From: Linnemannia schmuckeri
Lineage: Eukaryota; Mortierellomycota; Mortierellomycetes; Mortierellales; Mortierellaceae
Assembly: GCA_029449235.1 (NCBI GenBank)
Contig: JANATG010000001.1
Location: forward strand, 2,976,001-3,040,000
DNA length: 64,000 bases
Direction of reading: 5' to 3'
A model generated the notes under the pieces. That model was not told where the DNA came from. It did no database searches and saw only the letters and a program-made list of their open reading frames with translations. Each line of letters starts with the position of its first letter. Within the stretch, counting starts at the first letter, position 1. Of this stretch, positions 10,741 to 21,569 are shown one piece after another. A program made the translations under genes and the position numbers.

Positions 10741-12750
10741 ATGACCGGTATCGTCTCTCGAATCAATACGGCGGTCGCCCAGTCCTTCGTCGGAAAATGG
10801 TTCATGCTCGAGGGCTCGGCGCACTCTCGCCCCCGTGCTGGCACAACCTTCTCGACAGAGCTCCGTGCCGGCTTTGCAACCTTTGTCACCATGGCCTACA
10901 TCATCTCGGTCAACTCGCTCATCATCTCGGATACTGGCGGAACCTGTGTTTGCGACTATGATCCCCTGGACCCGGCTAAAGGCGGTGGAGCTGCTCCTGC
11001 TGCTGGAGCGGGAGACATGATTGCCTACTGCAGTACCAACCATGAGTATACCTCATGTATTGATATTGTCCGCAAGGATCTGATTGTTGCCACGGCTGCT
11101 ATGGCTTGTATTGCCTCGACAGCCATCGGCATCTTTTCTAACCTGCCTCTCGGTATGGCCCCTGGGTAAGTATAGTGTTGCTATCATTGTTACACCTGCT
11201 GTTTTTGTGAAGATCATTATGACAAATAGTAACTTTGTTCTACTACTTTATACACTAGAATGGGGATCAACGCATACTTCACATACACGGTTGTCGGCAA
11301 GTTTGGAAGCGGCAAGATCAGCTACAGAGTCGCCCTGGCCGCCGTCTTTATCGAAGGTCTTATCTTCCTGGTTCTCTCAATCCTAGGTCTCCGTCAATGG
11401 CTTGCCCGCAGTATCCCCCGCAACATCAAAGTCGCCACAGGAGTCGGTATTGGCCTCTATCTCTGCTTCATCGGCATGCAATCCTCTGCTGGAATTGGTC
11501 TCATTCGATCTGACCCCGCCACATTAGTCGGTCTCGGAGGCTGCAACAATGAATATCTTGATGCTTCAGGCGCTTGTCTTGCTGGAAGGATGGAGTCTCC
11601 CCGAACATGGATGGGCGTCCTGGGACTCTTTATCATTTCCATCTTGGTCCTCTACAAGGTCAAGGGTGCGATTTTGATTGGTATTCTCTTTGTCGCTATT
11701 GTCTCTTGGTTCCGTGGCACCTCGGTTACCTATTTCCCTAATGACCCCATGGGCGACAGTCGCTTCAACTACTTCAGACAGGTCGTCAGCTTCCACACGA
11801 TCCAAAAGACCTGGGCCGTCATGGACTTTGAGCTGAACACGGGCGAGTTCTGGCTGGCATTGATCACCTTCTTGTATGTCGATATTCTGGACACCACGGG
11901 CACCATGTTCTCGATGGCGCAGTTTGCAGGATTCATGGACCCCAAGACGGGCGACTTTGAGGGATCGACCCCTGCCTTCATCACCGATGCGCTTTGTGTC
12001 TCCCTAGGCGCAGTCTTCGGTACCTCGGATGTTACTGCCTTTGTCGAATCCGGAGCTGGCATTACCGAGGGCGGTCGTACAGGATTGACGGCTGTCACGA
12101 CTGGTGTCTGCTTCTTCATCTCCCTCTTCTTTTCGCCCATCTTCTCGGCTATCCCTCCCTGGGCCACCGGCCCCGCTCTGATCTTTGTCGGCTCGCTGAT
12201 GACTAAATCGGTGACTGAGATCAACTTCAATTACATTGGCGACTCAATTCCTGCATTCTTGACCCTGGCCATGATGCCTTTGACCTACAACATTGCCTAC
12301 GGTCTTCTCGGAGGTCTTCTGGCCGCAGTGGTCATCAACGGAACCGTCTACATTGTCGAGAAGCTTTCTGGAGGCCGTCTGGTCCCACCTAACAAGAACG
12401 AGAAGGATCCCGTCATGCCGTTCAGGATGGGTCCTCAGGGTGAAGGTGTTCTCCCTCCATGGTTGGTCCGTTTGATCCGCAAGTTGAAGGGCCGGGATCC
12501 CCTTGAGCATGCTGAGCATGGAAATGGTGCTCCTGCTCGTACCTCGGAGGAGACCTTGCCTGCTGCTCCTGCGTCGCCAAAGATCGTTGACAAGAAGGAT
12601 AACATCGAGATGGACAAGGTCATGCCTGATCGATTTGCTGAGAACCCCGCCAACTTAACTTCGACTGCCTCGGGTGTTGAGCCTTCGTCGTCGCGTCGCA
12701 TGTCTCATCACCGTAACAGCATCAGCTCTGACCATCGCAGAGAGCTGTAA
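10741..12750 (+). CDS. AzgA-type purine (adenine/guanine/hypoxanthine) permease
   Basis: Two exons, 10741-11165 and 11259-12750, with a GTAAGT...CACTAG intron of 93 bp, give 638 residues. The predicted protein is a polytopic plasma-membrane transporter of the AzgA subfamily (NCS2/NAT superfamily) that imports purines with protons. Recognisable blocks are STELRAGFATFVTMAYIISVN at the start of TM1, the junction-spanning GMGINAYFTYTVVG motif, FLYVDILDTTGTMFSMAQFAG, the FGTSDVTAFVESGAGI motif and a GGRTGLTAVTTG loop. These are hallmarks of AzgA relatives. About 12-14 hydrophobic segments are evident. The cytosolic C-tail of roughly 110 residues is hydrophilic and charged, a usual place for trafficking signals. 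Substrate range is inferred from family. Confidence 0.9.
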
Positions 12751-12928
12751 AATGGTCCCCCGTTGACGTTTTCCTCTCCCGATTCTTCGTAGTATCAATA
12801 CTGTTTTTCACTTTTCTCTACATCTTATTCCATCCGCAATACTTTTTCACTATTATTATCGTAATTAGAACACCAATAAATATTTTTTCCTCTGAACAAA
12901 CCGTGTGCGACACGAAAAAGAAGTACGC

Positions 12929-14517
12929 TCAACTAGCCAAAGCAAAACCGATCTGGTGGTTCTCAAGGTCATAAGCACTGTAATACTTTCTCAGGAACAC
13001 CTGTCCAAACACTGCAATGACTCCTGACTCCTTCGAGAAATCCATCCCTACAATCGCACTCTGACACATCCCCTTCCTCTTCCTCCTCTTCCCCCTGCCA
13101 TCACTCCTTTCATCATCCTTGCTAGTGGGTCGAAGGATATACTCATGTCCCTTGAGCTGATACTCCTCCAACCCAAATAAGATAATGAAATCAAACAGTG
13201 TCGGAACATTTCTGCAGGGCAATTCGTACATCCCACTACCCCACGAAGTCTCGGAAGCCCCAATCTGAAGGTTGATCATCTCGGCTTGGTAACGCGTCAA
13301 AGCGATATAAGGGAACCCAGTGTCAATGACAGCCTGACCATCGATTTCGAAGGCCTCCCGTCGTAACGCGAAGGCTGTCAATTCAATCGTCCATTGCCCC
13401 TGTGCTGTGCGAGTCACCTCGTGCCATTGGATGTCGACGAGTCGGTGGGCTGGGTCCAGTCCTCCCAGCGTCAATTGGCTTCCACCCTTAGTGCCCTCAT
13501 CATCGTCATCCTCCTCCTTCTCGTCGAGTCGGCTGAGGTAGACACCAAAGACCACACGCTGTAAAAGATCCTGGTCAACCAGATTCAAAAGAAACGGCCG
13601 TCCTGTTGCCGTAAGAGGATCATACCCCAACCCTAAAATTCCATCCACCTGGTTATTTCGCAACGCTGACTTCAACCCCCCTCCTTGCTCCTGTACAACT
13701 TCTCCGAACGACTGGTCCAAGATCTCAATCACCCCACCGCCAATAGACAACATGTCCTCCCCTACAGTGCCCGACAAATCTCCTCCCTTTTCCTCTTCCC
13801 CTGCCTGGTCTCTCTCGCCTCCTTGTCCGCAAGAATGTTGTGAGTTGTTGTGGACGCGATGGTTGTAAGGGTTAGAAGTCGGGATAGTGAAACGATCCCC
13901 AAGAGGGTTGAAAGTCCTGGAGACCGAGGAATTGAACTGTGGGTGGAGTCTACAAGTCGGCGCGGAGCATTTCGAGGATGGGACCCAGAGGTTGGATGTC
14001 CCTGTTGCGATTTGAACGTTGAATGTCTGTCCTGGCGAGCCCAGATTTATCTCCATCGTATACTATCGCCCATTTATTCATAAAAACCGTAGGCGCGAAA
14101 GGGGGTTAGTCAGAATAATGTGAGTGTGAATAATGGGCAGATGAATTGCGTGAATTATATTGTAGTTACCAAGTCGTGCCTCCCTTCAAGGCGACTGAAC
14201 TGACTATAGTCGCGATGGTGGTGGTTGTGCAGCCGAGATGCTGATCTAAACCTTTTCTGTCGGAGGTCGTATTCCTGGAAAGATGAGTGTACATACTCAG
14301 TATTTGTCCTTTGAAGCTTGAATCTGCCATTGCAAAAGGTATCAAAATAAGAATGAAGAAATGGTTAGCAACAACGGGCAAGAAAAAAATTAAAAAAAGG
14401 TAAAAGTTGAATGTTTTGCTTGTTTCTTTGTCTGTTTGTTGCATTTTACCGCATCAGTTCTGCTTGAGAGGCTGCTGCCAGAGACAAGAGTCCTACTACC
14501 AAGAAAGTTGACTTCAT
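12929..14517 (-). CDS. tandem paralog of proteinase A lacking a catalytic Asp (pseudoprotease)
   Basis: Three minus-strand exons, 14517-14450, 14323-14170 and 14062-12929, give 451 residues. Exon 1 encodes a signal peptide (MKSTFLVVGLLSLAAASQAELMR) nearly identical in layout to that of the neighbour. The short pro-segment is diverged. In the pepsin fold the first DTGS motif reads ATGT (Ala93 in place of the nucleophilic Asp), the second reads DTGF (Asp321 kept), and the flap YGSG motif is replaced by unrelated residues with a long Gly/Glu-rich insert. Further insertions are an acidic stretch (EKEEDDDDE) and a basic stretch (GKRRKRKG). The frame is open throughout and splice sites are canonical, so it is not an obvious pseudogene. 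It is more likely a secreted or vacuolar non-catalytic protein. Exon positions and phases equal those of the PEP4-like gene just upstream, indicating tandem duplication. Confidence 0.85.
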
Positions 14518-14886
14518 ATGTCGTGCGTATAAGAGTAATGATGGGTTTGAAGAATAAGTGTGTGAGAAAAAGGAAGAAGAAAAAAGACAAAAGAAAAATG
14601 TGAGGCGAGCGAAGCAGGATTAGAAAAAGGAATGGAAAGGAGGGTCGTCACCAAATTTGGAAAAGACGTTGGACTTGGGGTAAGATCGCCTCGGGATGTG
14701 CTGCCGAAGACTATAGACACGCGGCGCTTATTTTGAGACGATCGCGTCAGCAAAGACGATAAAAAACAATGTAAACAAAGGGTGCTTTTTTAATTTCACA
14801 GAGACCCAACTATGTTACGAAAGAGAATTAAAGAAAAGAAACAGATAGAAGAAGAGAGCGAGCAAACAAGTGAGAGGGTTCAGGTT
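14518..14886. other. intergenic spacer between tandem protease genes
   Basis: This short spacer holds the promoter of the pseudoprotease gene and the 3' end of the PEP4-like gene. No other feature was seen. Confidence 0.55.
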
Positions 14887-16819
14887 CTACTTGGAGGGAG
14901 CAAAGCCGACGCGGTTCTTGCCTAGGTCATAGACGCTGTAGTACTTGCGCAAGAAGACATCTCCGACGATCCAAAGATCACCCAGGGACTCGGGGAAGTC
15001 CATGCCCATGAAACCAGAGATACACGATCCCCCAGCATTGAGGACATAGTCAGACCCCTGGAGGGTGTACTTTGTCGATCCAAAGAAGAATGAGAACTCG
15101 GGCAACGAGGCGACTTTCTCACATTCGATCGTGTACTGGCCCGCATAATTTTTCTTGGCACCAATCTCCTTGTTGATCATCTCAGCCATCGCTGTGCTAA
15201 GGACAATCAAGGACGACCCGGTGTCGATAACAGCTCCGGCTTTCATCTCGACCTCCTCGTCGCCGAGCTGGATCTTGGACAGGTCGATCTCCCAGTATCC
15301 CTTGCGGCGGACATCGTGCCACTGCAAGTCGCCCGTGAAATGGTTCGAGTCGACACCTCCAAGGGTCATCTGTCCACCAGTGGATCCGTCAGCCTGAGCC
15401 AAATAGAACCCAAAGACGGCCTCATCGATCAGCTTTTGGTTGACCAGGTTGTAGAATGGAGGAACGACGCCCAGGACAGAGATGGTGTCGTAGCCCAGAC
15501 CAAAGATACCATCAAACTTGCCAAAAGCAAACGCCAGACCGGGCTCCTTGACGGACTCGCCAAAGTCCTGACCCTTGATGACGACTCCACCGACCTCGAC
15601 ATTGTCGTTGCTAATGATGCCCTCGAGCGATCCGCTACCGTACTGGATCGCAAACTGGGTTCCGTTGGGGTGGAAGGACGTCGACTTTTCGGAATCGAAT
15701 CGGCGGTGCAAAAAGCAGGCGATGGAGTTGCAGTGAGTCGAGGGGACCCAAAAGTTGGACGAGCCCGTGTCAAAGACGACCGAGAATGTCTGAGGAGGTG
15801 TTCCGACACTGACATCTCCATAGTACTATTAATGGTGGACACGAATGAATATTGTTAGCCTTTTTTTTACCTTTCTTTTGCCACAGTGTTTCCTCTCAAT
15901 TCGGTTTGTTTGTTAATGTAGATAATGTAGATAATGTAGATCCGTGACAGTCTCCTTAAAACCGTCTTTTTTCTGCCATGATTTTTCTTCTGCTAGTTGG
16001 TCCGAGTGGGAATACGAGTGATGTTGTACTGCGATTAGCAGCATAACGAAAATAAAAATAAAAATAAAAAAAAAAAAAAGCGCGCATTATGGAACAATTG
16101 ACCACTTCGTCATTCGGTCTCTCCCATTCTCCTGATCTCCCGGGCACGTATCTGTTTCGCCAAGAACTCCCCTTTCCCACCCGCAAACCGAAGTGGTAAA
16201 GTGTAAGTAATAAAAGATATTGTTCATTGTCCGAGTTCGTGCGTGCATATGCATGGTTATGCTCACAGGCTCAGAAGAGCTAGTCGTACTATACTGTTGT
16301 TCTGATTGTTATTGTGAAGAATTACCTGGGCATTCATGTAGTTGGAAAGAGGGACACCATAGGTGGGCTTTCCAGAGGTATCAAGACCAATGATTTGGTT
16401 GGCCTCGTCGGCCTTCATCTTGCGGTGGACGGATCCAAAGTACTTTTGGGTCATGTAGGCGCCTGTCTCGGAGTAGGCCAGCATCTGCTCTGCTGGGGTG
16501 ATGTCTGCCTTCTTGAGGTTGATTCTGAAAGTTGCATAGATAAGGATGGATGGATGTTGGGAGAATCATTAGGATATCGTTTTCAGTGCTGTATTTTGGG
16601 ATGATGGTGCTGAGGCTACATTGTCTGATTGTGATTTGGGCTTGGAGGTGGTTGAATAGAGTCGTTGCTGTTTATGTGCGCGCAAGGAAAGGAAGTCGTT
16701 GCATGGATAATGATGATGATTGTAGTGAAGGTGAGAGGGTGGTCTGCCTACCGCATCAACTCTGCCTGAGAGGCGACGGTCAAGGACAAGAGTCCTGCAA
16801 GGAAGGATGTGATCTTCAT
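14887..16819 (-). CDS. PEP4: vacuolar aspartic proteinase A (saccharopepsin-like)
   Basis: Three minus-strand exons, 16819-16752, 16524-16326 and 15825-14887, give 401 residues (yeast Pep4 is 405). Exon 1 encodes a signal peptide (MKITSFLAGLLSLTVASQAELMR). Exon 2 encodes the inhibitory pro-segment ending at the YMNAQ junction. Exon 3 encodes the mature enzyme with YYGDVSVGTPPQTF, the first catalytic DTGSSNFW (Asp108), the flap QYGSGSLEG, the second catalytic DTGSS (Asp290) and the C-terminal IVGDVFLRKYYSVYDLGKNRVGFAP block. The protein would enter the secretory pathway and act as the master acid protease of the vacuole, activating other zymogens. The 500-bp second intron contains an (AAAAT)n-rich tract near 16048-16078. 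A diverged paralog lies directly downstream. Confidence 0.93.
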
Positions 16820-17329
16820 AATATTGTGTTGATGTGAATAGGAGGTTGTGTCGATGGTGGAACGTGGAGAAAAGTAACGAGTAAAGAGTGAAAAAATGGC
16901 AACAGATATGACGGTGCAGCCGTTTCTTTTATTTCGATACGCGCGTGGCTTGGCATCCCCACTTCGCCCAAAGGTAATCCATATATGTGAGGGTAAAAAG
17001 CTCGAGTAGCATCATCGCCAGTCAGCCTTCTATGGAGGCGAATATGATCCTGTACGTTATTTTCTCGCCCCTCTCTTGCACTCATACCGTGCTTTGTCTC
17101 TTTATCACACTGTGCTTCCTCGCTTGCGTTGCTGTCTTGCAAGTGCACTCGTATAAGCCTTTTTTGATGTAAGCCGCGCGTCTTGCGACTGCATAAAAAT
17201 GTTCTTAAGGGTGTTTAGCTCTGTTTTCTCGCGCCTTTCTAATCCTTTGCAGCTTTCCTTGACATCACGAAACAGCAATCAACCCGACATCACAGGAAAA
17301 TAGGAAAGGAACACAGAAACACACACAGC
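16820..17329. other. divergent promoter region between PEP4 and MED11
   Basis: About 510 bp separate the two divergent start codons. No ORF or RNA gene was recognised. Confidence 0.55.
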
Positions 17330-18242
17330 ATGGAAAACCTCGGACTCAGAGACACAGACATGGCAAGCCCACCCAGCAGCTTCCACTCATCCCAACCAAC
17401 TTCAACATCCACAACAACAGCAGCACCCGCATCACAAATACCAGATTCACAGAAACAGCACGCCAAGGCACCGCGGACAAGGAAAACAGTTAATGATGGA
17501 TACATCTACCACCCTTATGAAGACTACTCTCAAACGGACAGGAACTCTCAGGGGGAAAGCAATGATGGCGATAGTGCTGTGAACGATAGTCAAGCGAGCG
17601 CTACCAGGATCCTGGAACTCCGTGGACTTGAGCGGGTATGCCATTTGTTTCTTCGTTGCTTCTTCACGTCCGCACTGAGCTAGCTAGGAAGAAAAACAAA
17701 GGCTCTCATTACAGGGTTTATGCTAAGTTGCCATCACCTCTTTTCCCTCATAGAGAATCGTCCAGCTGCTGGAGACGGCAGGTCAAGCGATCCAAATCCT
17801 AAGCGGTGAAGACGATCCAGAAAACGCAGGCCCTAACCTAATGGATGCCAGCGCCGATAGCACCAAGGCCTCAGACATGATCAAATCCCACGCTGCCGAA
17901 AAAGCCAAGCAGTTTGAAGTCCTCGCCGCAGGGTACGCGACCTTGGTCAACGAGATCCAATCGGGACTGAGACGACAGTTTCATTACTTGACCAAAGCGG
18001 GCATTGCGTCGTCTCAGGTACCCTTCAAGAATGTGGTCTATGGCGAGGAGAAGGAGTTGGAGACTTGGTTGAATGCCGTTGATGTGCTGAAGGAGAGTAC
18101 AGATGGATTGATTGAGAAGGTTGAGCGCGAGTACTTGGGCGTGAGCAAGGCTAATGGGAGCAAGGATGAGTCATTGCAGGGCAGCAGCGCGCCACCCGCA
18201 GCAGCAGCAACAACAGCAGCAAGTGTGTCTGTAGATGCTTAA
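17330..18242 (+). CDS. MED11: Mediator complex subunit 11
   Basis: Two exons, 17330-17635 and 17754-18242, give 264 residues. The first about 95 residues are Ser/Thr/Gln-rich and disordered. The conserved part begins RILELRGLERRIVQLLETAGQAIQIL, spanning the intron, and continues with a long amphipathic helix (AAGYATLVNEIQSGLRRQFHYLTKAG) followed by a short loop and a second helix. These blocks match Med11, a head-module subunit that forms a helical bundle with Med22 and links Mediator to Rad3/XPD of TFIIH. The Ala/Thr-rich C-terminus is low complexity. The family is small and weakly conserved, so the assignment rests on the helix pattern and the RQxHYLT motif. Confidence 0.75.
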
Positions 18243-18409
18243 AAATAAAAAACAAAGCTCAAAACGCACAAACAAAAATAGCATCGACGCATTACCACAA
18301 AACGGATAAACAAAATGTGGGTTTATTTGTATGAAATGGTAATTGAGTGGGGATGCGTGAATACTTGTATTCTTTGTCTTGTCAGAGGAAAAGATTAAGA
18401 GAACAGAAA

Positions 18410-19583
18410 TCAAATGCTGCTCTTTTCGAGGCGACTGGCAAGGTCGGCTAGTTCGTCGGCCTCCTTTGCATTCTCGGTGTTGTTGTTCTTCTTGGCAATA
18501 TCAACATCATCTACAAAAGAGTTTATGTAATTAATTGAGGGGAGAAGCGAGGAAAACAAAGAACGTCAAATTAGTTAACAAGTGGAGACTCGTAACAAAA
18601 AAGGATAAAGAGTCAAGAAAGCGACCATGTTCGCAAAGAAATGTATTACCTTCGTGGAGAGGAGCGTTAGAGTCGAAGGGATGGACGCGCATGTAGGCGC
18701 TGACGTTCTTCTGGTAGATCAACTTCTCGAGGTATCTTCTGACCTTGAGCAACTCACAGTCAGTTCCGACCCTAGCCAGATCCTCGTCAAAATCCAGGAG
18801 CTGCACTCCGTTATAAGGTTGCAACTGAACCTTATCAAACGAGTCGTCAATCAGGACAGTGTTGGTCTGGTCAAAAACCTCGGGCTGTTCCTCCAAATCC
18901 TTCTTGCCATCGATATCAGTCACCGCAGCGGCTCCTTTTGCTGCGGTGCTGGCCTTCTCGGTCTTGATAGCGTCCCAGATGAACTCCAGATCCTTGATAG
19001 TCAGAACCTTCTTGTTGTAATCGTGCTCCGATAGACGGAAATCCTTGCGAGTCCAGACACGGTCGAGTTTGGGGACACGGTCTCCAAACCCACAGCTCAA
19101 CATGGCGTCGACACTGTGGGGCTGGGCGCTGGACCAGACCATGACCTTGCAGTGCTCAAAGATGAAATCCAGAAAAGCCTGCAGGTGGGGTCGAGGAGTG
19201 ACATTGCGCTTGTTGTTCTTTGCACGATAAAACAGAGTGCCGTTGAGGTCCAGGACGACGAGGAGGGTGCGGGGCTTGGTCACGGTGACGGGATCCTGGA
19301 GGGCGATTGGGGTATAGGTGGGGGTGATGGCGCGGATTGGGGTAGAGGGGTAGAAGGTCTTTGTTGAGGCGTTATAGTACACAGGGGTGGTCTGGGTTGT
19401 TCCGACAGTGGGAGCAATAGAAGTAGTCTTTTGTTGATGTCCACGGTGAGTAGTCCATGCGCCCTTGGTTGCAGCATGGGCGAGTGCTGGCTTTGTGATG
19501 GATGATCGAGTTGATGGTTGTGACATTCTCTTGTGTCGGGCTGTGGTGGAGAGGAAGCGATGAAATGGATTCAAAAGGCGCAT
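18410..19583 (-). CDS. FCP1/SCP-like HAD phosphatase with DLN catalytic motif
   Basis: Two minus-strand exons, 19583-18650 and 18510-18410, give 344 residues. The N-terminus (MRLLNPFHRFLSTTARHKR) is basic and Ser/Thr-rich without acidic residues, like a mitochondrial presequence. A second in-frame ATG at residue 20 offers a shorter start. The NIF/FCP1 domain spans about residues 105-310. Motif I is LLVVLDLNGTLFYR, with Asp112 as nucleophile but Asn114 where the DxDGT acid would be. Downstream blocks include KVMVWSSAQPHSVDAML, WTRKDFRLSEHDYNKK, NTVLIDDS and the RYLEKL helix. FCP1-like enzymes dephosphorylate phosphoserine in proteins; Tim50 is a non-catalytic mitochondrial relative. The protein could be an active DLN-type phosphatase or a scaffold; substrate is unknown. 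Confidence 0.8.
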
Positions 19584-20577
19584 GTGAAGAGAGAAGACGA
19601 ATTTTTTAAAAAAAAAAAAGATCCGCTAGAAGAGGCTGAGTCAAGGCTCCAACAAGAGTCGACAAAAGGGACAAGCCAATAGACAAGCACCTATTGAAAT
19701 AGTCCAACAAAAGTACTCAAAGCGAAACAGGTTAAGGTTGGTGGCGCATCCATTCTTAGCACCGTTGCTTCCTTGTAAAAAAATGGATGCATCGAGACCC
19801 AACGAGCAAGGACCATTCCTCGCTCGTGCTCATCTTGCCTGAACCTGTATGCGTGCAAGAGAGGTCGTTGGTGATTATGATGATCCCTTCACGAAAAAGA
19901 AAAGCTGTTGTAAGGATGATAAGAGACTCAGGAGACATTTTTACACCTGTTGACCTGCATCTAAGTCAGCACATGCTCACACAGCCCCTATTTTCAGGAA
20001 ATGCCACTCTTCAGATGATACATACCTATCCTTAACATGTCCATATTTTACTATCCGTCGTCCATGTGTCACTTTTTCGCCTCTGTCTATCTCCCCGTTC
20101 TGCCTCTTTACATTTGTGCCTGACTATCTGACCAGTCCCCCCTGACCACTCTCCAACCCCCCTCTCTTGACAAAAGGTCACCACTGTAGGATAGTGTGAT
20201 CGCAATGACACCATAAATCCACCTCTATCCCTAACCTTTTGGCACTTTTGCAGCACCCCTGCTCTGTTTTTATTGTAAACATAAATACCCCCGAGAATAC
20301 TTGTCTGTTTTTGATTCATCCTCCTTCTCGTTCTGCAACCCTTTTTTTTTTTTTGTTCATCTCTTTGCTTCAGCCTATCCTTGTACAATTCACACTTTCT
20401 CCCGAACACGCTTTCCTCGCTCCAGCAATAACATTTTTCTCCAGGACCGTTCACGAACTTAACGACCAAATCCAAGTAACAAACAACAACCATCAGCTAC
20501 AACAACAACAACAACACATTTCCTCGCCCAGAACTCCCAACAAACACCAACACCAAAAACAACCCACACCTCCTATC
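19584..20577. other. divergent promoter region
   Basis: This 1 kb separates the FCP1-like gene from the coiled-coil gene to its right. It holds a T-run at 20342-20354 and a CAACAACAA run near 20500-20516. The open frame running into 20578 from the left has no in-frame ATG and reads as low-complexity leader. Confidence 0.5.
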
Positions 20578-21384
20578 ATGAAAGACCTCACAGCCGCAGA
20601 AATCGAACTCGAAGCCCTGCTTGAATCCCGTCTCGAGATCCTCAGCACCCGCCTCCGAGCCTTCACCCAAGCAACCCAGGCCCTCTTCGCCGAAACCCAA
20701 GAGCTCCATAAGGCCGTCCAAGCAAAAGCCAGACGCATGTATATCATCGAAGACAACATCCTCCGTCTTCAGGGGAAACCCGGTTTGCCTCATCTCTTTA
20801 CCGAAAGTGGTCTTCAAAGACGTCCGACCGCTGGAGGGATTGGAAATAATGAGATTGAGGACATCAAGATGGGCGTCAAGACGTTGCGGAGGAAGTTCCA
20901 GGCTGCTGGGGCGGTAGTGTCGACGGTTGGGTGGTGGAGACATTTGAAGGAAAAGGAGAATAAGGCTGGCGGTAAGATTGTTGCCGTTGCCCCTGTTGTC
21001 CCTGGCGCTGCTGCTGTCAAACTGTCGATCGATACATCTTCGGCTGCCATTCAAGACGCTCAACCGCCATCTCCACCCACCTCCACATCCCCAGTCGCCG
21101 CCGTCCCTGCTGTCCTTGCAAGACAAGCTGTTGTCTCACCCAAGGCTGTACTCTCCCCAACATCGTCATCGACCAAGAAGCGTAATACCCTAGCCCTTCA
21201 AGAGATCTTTACTGCCTCGTCTACGACAAAACCGTTGCATCAACACTATGCTCTCTCGCCAAGCACCGAACGTGCCAACCCGGCCCTTGGTCTTTGCTCG
21301 CCTCCGCTGTCTCCAAGAACTGCACAGGGACCTAGCGCTACATCCGGAAACTCTTTGATGCGCGGTCTCAGCCTTCGTTCTTAG
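20578..21384 (+). CDS. coiled-coil protein of unknown function
   Basis: Single-exon ORF of 268 residues beginning MKDLTAAEIELEALLESRLE at the first in-frame ATG after a CA-rich leader. Residues 1 to about 70 form a heptad-rich helix (coiled coil). A short conserved-looking block (GLPHLFTESGLQRRP) follows, then a second helix with GVKTLRRKFQAAG and the Trp-rich WWRHLKEKE. From about residue 135 the protein is Ala/Pro/Ser-rich and disordered, with several SP motifs that could be phosphosites. I do not recognise a family. Codon use and the clean leader suggest a real gene. Confidence 0.6.
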   Translation: MKDLTAAEIELEALLESRLEILSTRLRAFTQATQALFAETQELHKAVQAKARRMYIIEDNILRLQGKPGLPHLFTESGLQRRPTAGGIGNNEIEDIKMGVKTLRRKFQAAGAVVSTVGWWRHLKEKENKAGGKIVAVAPVVPGAAAVKLSIDTSSAAIQDAQPPSPPTSTSPVAAVPAVLARQAVVSPKAVLSPTSSSTKKRNTLALQEIFTASSTTKPLHQHYALSPSTERANPALGLCSPPLSPRTAQGPSATSGNSLMRGLSLRS

Positions 21385-21569
21385 ATTTTTTTTTTTATCC
21401 CTCAGGAGAACACATATACACTCCATGTGGCCAATATTCTTGAATAAAGAATTCTTTCTAAAAACAGTTTTGGTATTGACAGTTTCATTTTTTCAAAAAA
21501 ATATTCGTACAAGCAAATGTCCAGATGATAGTATACAATTGAAGGGCGACAAGAAATCGTAAACAGACC

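Noticed and set aside
20239..20577. Possible N-terminal extension of the coiled-coil gene at 20578
   Set aside because: The extended frame has no in-frame ATG and reads through T-rich and CA-rich leader sequence.
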